From Chytridium lagenaria (Eukaryota; Chytridiomycota; Chytridiomycetes; Chytridiales; Chytridiaceae): a DNA stretch of 64,000 bases. Position 1 is the stretch's first letter. Every line of letters starts with the position of its first letter. Shown in pieces: positions 55,849-64,000 of this stretch. The notes beneath the pieces were generated by a model that worked only from the letters and a program-made list of their open reading frames with translations, ran no database searches and was not told where the DNA came from. Location of the stretch: positions 124,001 to 188,000 of the forward strand of contig JAHLKC010000021.1 in NCBI GenBank assembly GCA_025449115.1, in the 5' to 3' direction. The position numbers and the translations under genes were made by a program.

Positions 55849-58800
55849 ATGGATGGTGGTCAACCTGGGAATGATGATGACATGGATATGATAGAGCCGG
55901 CATCGCCAATGATGGAGCTGGATGAGACAATCGACTATAGCTTGGTGTATGCGCTGCACACATTTGTTGCAAATCTTGAAGGGCAAGTTTGCGTGCTTAA
56001 GGGGGACTCGTTGGAATTGCTGGACGACTCCAACTCCTACTGGTGGCTTGTAAAATGCATAAAGACGGATGAGGTTGGTGTTCTGTATTCTTTATTGAGA
56101 TTTTGCATGCATATTTTCCAACATGGACAAAAGTGCTCTTGTGGCTTTCTCTAACCTTTCGTGAAAATTCTTATTCTTACATGTATGCTGATGTTGGACT
56201 CATCCTAAATAGATTGGCTACATTCCTGCCGAAAACGTCGAGACTCCATTCGAACGTCTCGCCAGATTAAACAAAATTAGAAATGTTCAATTGGCCTCCA
56301 TCAACGCGCAGGATGCGGAAGAAGGAGACAGGATCCCCCCCCGAACAGAAGAGGTATCACTTTTTCGGAGAATCATGAGATTTTTGAGGATTACGACAAT
56401 GATTATTACGAGGAGGAGGAAGGCGGGGAATTTGAGGAAGAGGAAGCGGAGGAAGCCGTGGTTTCGCCTACAGAAGCGCAAGCAGCTGCATCCACTAAAC
56501 CGCAAAGAGTGCAGAGCTTGAGCATCGGTCAAAATTTCCTTAAGGTATTGTATTGTTTTTCAAATTCTTGTGACCTTTCTTTTTCTGAAGTTCCTCGTTT
56601 ACATATTACGTTTGCTGATTAAATGTACAACAGAAACTTTTGGGGGGAGGAAGGAACAGTTTAAACCGCACAAAAGAAAAATCACCAAAGTCCGAAAACG
56701 CCCTTCGCAACCCTAAATCACCCACTAACGAAAAGCCCATAAGCAACTTCCCAACAACTCCAGACCCGCAGGAAGACTCCGCTCCCAAAAAGGTTTCGTT
56801 TTATCCCGGAAATTTTCACTCAGTTATAATTCACAACTTTATTAACGACGGTGTTCTTTTTTGCCTATTTTAGGTTCTCGAGCCCATCAATGTGCTTCGG
56901 ATTTATGCTGGAAATGTGGATTTGAAAGCAACATTCAAATCAGTGGCGATTTCGAAAGACATGGTCGTAGGGGAATTGTTAGAATCCTCTCTTAAGAGAT
57001 TTCGTGTACCTGGTGCCATTGCCAGTGAATATTATCTAAGTGTTTTGCACTTGGACTCACGTAAGTTGCAGAGTTTTGCCTAACAAATTTTTTTCTTTCT
57101 CTTTTCTTTTTTCCTTTGTCCTAATTTGTATGTTCTAACATTGTTACAGAGGAGAGACGTCTTCCGGAAAGCGATAATGTGTTTCAGATGCTCGACGCAT
57201 TGCGGCATAAGCAGCTCCCTGGAGTCAGTTCAAAAGGCCCTAACGGAAATGCACGTGTTGTCAGTCCCTCGGTTCACATGAATGATGACAAGATTATCAA
57301 AGTCATCATTAACAAGAAGTTGAACTTGTTTGAGAAGAACTATCACCTTATCCGGATCTTTATGCAGGATGAGTCGGACGTTTCTGGGAAGATCAAGACT
57401 TACAAGACCATTGGGATTAATTCCAACGCCCGTGTTGCTGATATTGTGGACGTTGGTTTGAAGAAATTTAAGCTGTCGAACGACCCGAACTTTGTCTACA
57501 GTCTTTCGTCTATCTTTAAAGGTCTCGGTAGGTTTATTTCAATACTATATTAGGTTTTGTCTTCTACATATTTTCGGCGTCGGTCATTCATTTACCTACC
57601 GTGCTTGCTAGAAATCGCTCGTAGCCCTGGAGAGAGCATTTTGGATATTCTTGTCATGGCGGAGGGTAGCCCAGAAGACATCGATTTCATTTTGAAGAAG
57701 GAGTGGGTTGGCGAAGGATCGATGCCCCGTTCCGTTGCAAACGGAACTTCCGCGATCGCCTCAATTCAAGATGGTCTGAAACCGTAAAACCAGCTTTCCT
57801 TGAAGATCTGCCGATGAGCCCGAGCAACGGCAGCTTTGTGTCTGGAGCTGCTATCACCGACCCGAATTTAAATTCTAACTACTCCGGGAGGGATGCCAGA
57901 GGAAACTCTGGGCCGCTTACAAGGGAGTACGGGGCTGTACCTGAGCCTGGGAGGAATGGGAGAGAAACAGTGGACAGGGTGTTGAGGGGATGACGGACGG
58001 ACAAGTTGGAAGCAACTCGAATAGCTGGCTTGGTGGGGTGTTAAACTCACTAGAGTTCAATGGTGGTGCTTCAAGTGGGAGTTTCCAGTCGGGGCAGATC
58101 TCGAACGCTTCTGGGCCTGTTGGATCTGGGACTTCCTGGTCACCTCCGTCTCCGCCGGATGATAATGAAATGGAGAGGGCTAGAAAGCTGACGCAGCAAT
58201 CGTCATCAGTCGAACAATATGAAGAGCAAGGTGGAGAGGAAAAAGGGAGTCATGTGTATTGGGCAGGACCTCCAGGGGTTGTTCCACCTCGGAAGGGATC
58301 ACTCACTGATCATTCTGTGCCGAGAAGATTGTTGGCGGAATATGCAAATTCTCATCCTGAGATTACTGAAGCAGAGGAGGCGGCGATGAAGGCGGCTGAG
58401 GGCTTGAGATCTGCTTCCGCTGATCAGACTGACGCTGCTAATGGTGAAAAGAGGGCATCAGACATTTCTCCTGGAGGTAACTCGAATGCGGCCATCAAGG
58501 CCAATTTTGAGTATATGGAAGAATACCTGGAGGAAATTATGAAGGACGACATCAACCCCACAAAGCTTGAAGCTTTGGAAACAGCGCTTCGCAAGAACTC
58601 AGTGGCTGAGCCTGGTTCCGGCAAGAATACACTACCAACAGCACCGACTCTCTTGGCCAGTACACAGATTCAGGGCTGAGCCAGATTCTTCGCAGCCAAA
58701 GATCTCAGCCTGACATGCGCCGTCCCAGCGCTGACTCCACTCATTCCGCTTTAACCACCCCTCCGCAGTCCGCATCAAACTCTACTCCTCGTAATCGGAG

Positions 58801-59338
58801 CAACTCAAGCAACCCTGTCCCAACAACCCGTCTTCGGGATATGTACGACGATATTGAGAAAGACCTTGAGAAAAGCATGAGTGTCAACTCCAACCCAGCG
58901 TCACGAGGGAAAGGGCCCGCCAGTGGCTCCGAAAGTACATTTGCACCACCAACACCGCCAAGTTCGTCACCGCAAACCGGGAGCGTGATGTCGCAGTCTC
59001 GGAATGCGAGATCGGATCCGAATCTTACGTTGAATGGGAAACCGGTTGTTCCGAATATTGTGACGGAAAAGGGTGGGATTAATAAGAGGAGTGAATCGGA
59101 TCCGTCACTTGTTACGCCGTTGTCGGCGAGAATAGATCCTTCGGATCCTATGACAGCGATTGAACGGTTTAGGGAGGCTGAGTTGATGTTGAATGCTATG
59201 CAAAGGGTTAGTGTTTTTTTTTTCTTCATGTTTTCATATTTTCTAAATTTTTTTATGTTGATGCAGGATTTGGATAGTCTACTTGCATCTGCTGTAAATG
59301 CGTTTCAAGTAACCGATACGATTTACGCAAGATCATAG
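55849..59338 (+). CDS. SH3 and Ras-association domain protein
   Basis: Exons: 55849-56073, 56213-56544, 56634-56792, 56874-57060, 57150-57527, 57612-59206, 59267-59338; about 980 residues. An N-terminal SH3 (residues about 25-90: YALHTFVANLEGQVCVLKGD, SNSYWWLVKC, IGYIPAENVETPFERLARLN) is followed by an acidic region, then two ubiquitin-fold RA-like domains: VLRIYAGNVDLKATFKSVAI and, after DDKIIKVIINKKLNLFEKNY, IKTYKTIGINSNARVADIVD to LDILVMAEGSPEDIDFIL. The rest is Ser/Pro-rich and disordered. The SH3 followed by PFERLARLN resembles fungal polarity SH3 proteins (Bud14/Tea4 type); RA domains suggest a Ras/Rap-class GTPase partner. Function is inferred. Exons 2 and 6 need single-base corrections (C8 run at 56335, and near 57782, 57990, 58628). 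Confidence 0.75.
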
Positions 59339-59979
59339 CAAGAACGTGTATCCTATTCAAAATCACCTTCCTTCGCGCCCCGTCCCATATCCTCCCTTCT
59401 TCTTCCCTTGTGATGTATCTTTTTAGTCGTTTATTAGCCCTACAAAGGGAATTCTATTTTTTCTCATTCTACTTTGATTTTTTCAAGCCTTTAATTTTAG
59501 GGAGACTCTAGGGATTTCTTAAAAGATGTAGCTGGGTTTTTGGCAATGTTTATACTTTATTAAAGAAATGCATTTTACAGAGAAGAGTAGTAATCAGATC
59601 AAATCAGTTTTATACATTATAGAAGTATCGTTAGCATAAAGTAATGCGAAAGGGGTAAAGAGCAATATAATGGATGATAAATTACATTAAATGCTGAACA
59701 CTAAATCGGAAAGAGGGTTAGATTGGTTTTCTTCTGTTAGCGAAACTCGCCACCTCTTCATCAAAAACCAAACTCGCTAGAAATTTGTGTTGACAATTTG
59801 AGAGCAAGAGTGTTTTGATTCCATTCAACTCTCGCGAGTATATTATATTCCAACACTGGCTTTACTGCGCCGGTCTCATTCTGTAGACATACCTCTGTTA
59901 ATATTGGTACAAGTGGTTGATTTATCATTTCAGTGGAAGTTTTTGTGGCTGAAGACGGAACTTTGATCAAACGGAAAAG
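59339..59979. other. spacer between SH3-RA and talin genes
   Basis: About 640 bp, A/T-rich, with the 3' flank of the SH3-RA gene and presumably the talin promoter in the last 200-300 bp. A 75-codon minus frame at 59761-59988 shows no recognisable domain. Confidence 0.5.
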
Positions 59980-62900
59980 ATGTCGCATCTTTCGGTAAGG
60001 GTCACAGCCGTTGACCTTGGTCGACCAAGACCATGCAGGTGAGCGATGGGTTTTAGCTTGATGGAATCCTTTTGATCTTAAGGATCTGGAGAAATGTCAT
60101 GTATCTTATGCGGAACATCGCTCTTTTGTTTTATCAAGAAAACAAAGCCATACAAACCATTCCTTCATCCCCCACCACCCTAAACTCACTTAATTAAAAG
60201 CTGACAGGCGACATGTCTGTCCACGAAGTCTGCAAAGAGATCCGAGAGAAGTTTGGCGACGGCGCAGGCGGCACCGATCATGGGCTGTTCTGGGGGACAC
60301 TGGCAAATGGCTCGCCTCAGCCAAAGTGCTTGACTTTTACGATCTTAAATCTGGTGACCACCTTGAATTTAAAAAGAAGCACCGGGCATTGAAAGTCAAG
60401 ACTTTAGATGATAGCGTGAAGCAGATTTTGGTGGATGAGAGTCAACCTGTTTCCGTGATCGTGAAAGTTGTGTGTGATAGGATAGGTTAGTTTCGTTTTT
60501 GTGGTTTTGTACGGTCTTTTTTTGTTTGACAAAAGTGTTTTAGGACTGCAAAATCCGGATGAATACTCGTTTGTACCGGATGCTCCGAGTGCGTCTGAGT
60601 TGGCCGTTGAAAAGAAGGGGGTTTCGCCGATTTCTCCTATCAACAAGTTGTTACCGTTAGGGAAGAAACTAACAATTGAGGAGGAAGGTATGAATGAAAC
60701 TTATAACAGCACTACCTAACAGTGGCTAGCTCGTTGGCTTAACCCTGATATCACATTAAGAGAGCAAGGAATTGGAGATGCAGATGGTGTGATATTAAAG
60801 AAAAAGTTTTTTTTTACGGATCAGAACATCGACAGGAACGATCCTATCCAGCTCAGCCTATTGTACAATCAGGCGAGGGATATGATTGTGAGTGGAAAGC
60901 ATCCGTGCACGGTGGAAGAGGCGGCGCAGTTTGCGGCGATTCAGTGTCAGGTGCAGTTTGGGAATTTTGAGCCTGATAAACACAAGGCTGGATTCATAAA
61001 GTACGTTTAAGAATACTCAACAAAATATTGATCATGGTAAAGGTTAAAAGACTTTGTTCCCCCTGAGTATCGTAACGGCCGAGAACTACCAAAACGTATT
61101 GGGGTGGAGCATGGAAAACTTCAGGGATTAAATGAGTTGAATGCCAAGTTTCGTTATGTGCAATTGAGTCGGTCCTTAAAGACCTATGGGATCACGTTTT
61201 TCGCTGTAAAGGAGAAACACCCAAAGAAAAACAAGATGGTGGATATGTTGCTTGGGATTACGAAACAAAGTGTTGTAAGGTTGGATGCTGAGACGAAAGA
61301 CATTTTAAAAGAGTGGAAACTTACTCAACTTCGACGATGGGCTGCAAATAACAATAGGTTGAGTGCACTTTATAGGCTTCAATCACTAAAACGGTTCTTA
61401 TTGTAGCTTCACGATGGATTTCGGGGACTATGAGGATTCCTATTACACTGTTCAAACACCGGAGGGCGATCAAATTTCTCAACAAATCGCCGGCTACATC
61501 GATATCATTCTCAAAAAGAAAAAAGAGGCCGAAAAGGTGGTGCCCGAAGAAGAGGAAGAGCAAACCGCGGTGGAAGAATACATTAAACCCGGAAAAGCCA
61601 TCACCGTTGGAACAGTCTCCACGATGAAGGGCTCCGCCGTAGAATCCAAAGTCGGCACCATGATGAGTGCCAACGCCACCCGCGCAGGCTACGCTCGTGC
61701 AACATCTCAATTCCAAACCGGTCAACTTGGCAGTCCCGGATCGTATTCGCAGACCGCGGAAATCTCGGGAGCTCAGCAAGCACTGTTACAGTCAATTCGG
61801 AATGGTCTTGCTATTGTAATGAGTTCAAGTACGGACCTTGAAGTTGGGATTCAATTGCCGCCGATTGGGAGTGATCCGGCGTCACAGTTGTGGAAGCAGC
61901 AGACAATTGATACAAATGCGGAGTCGGTGTCATCACAGATTGCTTCGCATTTGGCGTCGGCGGGAGTTATTATCAATCACGCTACGGGGAATGTTGAGTA
62001 TATGGATTATGAGATTATTGGAAGTGGTGTCAATGTCATCACTTCGAATCTTTCTCACATGTCTAATGGTCTGAAGATGCTTTCAGCACTGACGGAGGAT
62101 GGCTCGGACAAAGAGAGTCTTCTTGAAGCTGCTAGAAACCTTGCCAAAGCAACGGCGAATTACCTTGAAGCCATGCAACCCGTAATCATGGGACAGGCAT
62201 CCAAAGATCAAATGTATTCTGCCGCTCGTGATGTGTCTTTGATGGCATCCGATTTGCTGACATTAATCGGACGTCTGGACGTGTCGGAAGATGTTCAAAA
62301 TGAATTGATCGATGCTGCTAGGTTCGTAGCACGATCTGTCGCAGAGTTGGTGGGATGCGCCAAAAAAGTGGCGGATACAATGAAGGATCAACCTGAGCAA
62401 CTTGCTGTCGCTGCTGATGCTAAAGCAGTGGCAGAGGCTGCGAATCAGCTGGTCGCATGCACCACAGTCGTTTCGCCCACCATTACCATTCAAATGTGTT
62501 TGGATCAGTTGATGGAGGCCTCTGTCATCATCAAAGATGGGCTTGGGAGATTATTTGAGTCGTCGACACCCTGCACGAATCCGAGATTCTTGCAGTCTCT
62601 TAAAGACACTATTGGAAAAGTCGAAGAGGCTATTGCTCGCTTAATTGAGAAAGCGGCTCAGAGCGGGGTCTCAATTGAAGCGGATCCATTGGATACTGAT
62701 TACCAGCAAGTTGTAGTCTCAGTAGATACCATGATGGGCAACTGTGGCTCGACGGAGGGTATTATTAGTTCGGCAAAAGACTTGACTCTAAGTGCTACCC
62801 AATTTGTCAACGCGTTGAAGAAAACGGCTTTGGAAAAGAGCGACGGTCATGAAAGAGATAGATTGCTCACCGCCGCGAAAGCTCTCGCAGATTCCACCTC

Positions 62901-64000
62901 AAAAATGGTTGCAGCTGCTAAAGATTCCGCCAGGTTCCCTGCAGATACGGAGCGGAGAGGAAAACTTGAGAAGGCAGTTCAAGATCTTCAACATCAGCAA
63001 CCTCTGCATGCGGTCCTCAATTCCAATTCAACGTTTTACAGCGTTTGAATAAATCACTCAAGGATACCATCACGTCGCAAAATCAACTCATATTAGCCGC
63101 ACGCAACGCCGCTGCATCAAATAGAAATCAAGCTTCACAGATTCAACTCAATCAATCCGTCAAAAAGGTGGCTGAAATGAACCCAGTTGTGGTTTCCGCG
63201 CTCAAGGCTCACTCGGCCAACTCGAATGATATTGTCGCACAATGCAACCCTTATATCTGCAGCAAGGCAACTTCTTCCAGCTATTGAGGCTCTCGTCAAT
63301 GCTGCCAAGGTTGCGGCTCCTACGGCAGGAGAAGCATCATCACAGTCTCACATTCTGAACCTTGCAAAGCTCGCTGAAAACGATATTGAGAATCTTGAGA
63401 AGGTTTCTCGACTTGCAGATGAAATTAGCGCAGGACTTCGCCTTGAGTCCGCATTATTCACTGCAGAGGCTATTAATGAGGAGCTGCAATGTGATGAGGT
63501 TGAGTTCGGTCGTGTCAGCGTGGCGGGGATTCCTCATGAACCGTTCTCAGTTGAAACTGCACATGCCCAACTCGTTACAACGGCAAAGGAAATTCAGCTG
63601 TCGATTACTGCTCTGGCAGCTGCATCAGTTGACAAGAATGAAAAACTGCTGGAGTTGCTGCTACTGAGGCTATCACCGCACTACAGTCTATGGTTCAATC
63701 TGCTGGTGCTTTAAGAGGGTTCGGGATGGACGATGATCTTAAATTTAGTATGCAGTCCGCGGCCAATAACGTAGCTAGTACTCTCGCGTCGCTGATATCT
63801 GCTGCAAAATCTAATGTTCAAGCTCAAGCTGACAATGTGCCAGTAGACATGGTATCCTTGGCAAATTATGCTAATGAGGCTGTCGGGAAAATAATGCTGT
63901 GTTTGCCTGGGCAAAGAGACTTAGATTTGGCACTTGAGCTTGTTGAGACGGGCGTGAAGTCCTTAAATGTGGAGGCGATGGGATCAGGAACAGTAAAAAT
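59980..64000 (+). CDS. talin (5' part; continues past window)
   Basis: Exons: 59980-60038, 60201-60485, 60544-60687, 60730-61000, 61043-61357, 61407 to beyond 64000; about 1,220 residues visible. F0 starts MSHLSVRVTAVDLG and, with one base restored near 60028, continues KTMQ|LTGDMSVHEVCKEIREKF, aligning with animal talin F0. F1 has DFYDLKSGDHLEFKKKHRAL and QNPDEYSFVP. F2 reads RWLNPDITLREQGI and FFTDQNIDRNDPIQLSLLYN. F3 has SLKTYGITFFAVKEKHPKKN, LLGITKQSVVRLD and SFTMDFGDYEDSYYTVQTPE, ending YIDIILKKKK. An Ala-rich helical rod follows. Talin links membrane receptors (integrins in animals) to actin. Single-base shifts occur near 60028, 60285, 63045, 63250 and 63655. The rod C-terminus (I/LWEQ) is outside. 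Confidence 0.9.

Noticed and set aside
1..64000. tRNA or rRNA genes
   Set aside because: No convincing cloverleaf or rRNA core sequence was found by eye; an isolated B-box-like GGGTTCGAAG near 34334-34345 (minus strand) has no matching A box or acceptor stem.

Overview
The window reads as nuclear DNA of an early-diverging fungus, probably a chytrid-grade or other non-Dikarya lineage. The genes carry many short GT-AG introns (about 40-110 nt). A fungal-type small membrane protein family (DUF7719-like) and a Rad2/SPC1/RFC3 set sit beside genes that ascomycetes and basidiomycetes usually lack: a talin, a mitochondrial propionyl-CoA carboxylase alpha subunit, and a U12-type AT-AC intron. Assignment to a phylum is inference.

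Layout. 1-955: the 5' part of a FET/TAF15-like RNA-binding protein gene (minus strand). 956-5600: no gene recognised, one dispersed repeat. 5600-38800: a deep pile of mobile elements. It holds a PIF1-like helicase remnant, a decayed Gag/pepsin-like region cut by an LTR, at least four Ty1/copia LTR families in both orientations, and a Tc1/mariner-like DNA transposon (11249-18887). That transposon carries two convergent genes, a DD34E transposase and an unidentified coiled-coil protein, and has itself been split by a young copia element (11725-16736). A near-complete copia element at 25038-30262 interrupts an unidentified gene. An unidentified multi-exon gene or gene pair sits between elements at 33329-35150. 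38800-40230: simple-sequence-rich spacer. 40231-64000: a compact gene island with PCCA, a DUF7719-like membrane protein divergent from mitochondrial SHMT, RAD2/XPG, SPC1, RFC3, an SH3 + Ras-association protein, and talin (running off the right edge).

The island genes are mostly housekeeping: propionate/odd-chain catabolism (PCCA), one-carbon metabolism (SHMT), nucleotide excision repair and replication (RAD2, RFC3, with a PCNA-binding motif in RAD2), secretion (SPC1) and cytoskeleton/polarity (SH3-RA protein, talin).

Caution on quality: single-base frameshifts recur in conserved exons of PCCA, SHMT, RAD2, SPC1, SH3-RA and talin, several in homopolymers, while RFC3, DUF7719 and FET read cleanly. 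This looks like residual long-read indel error rather than mass pseudogenisation. Frameshifts in the transposons should be read with the same caution. All exon coordinates were derived by hand from reading frame and splice signals.
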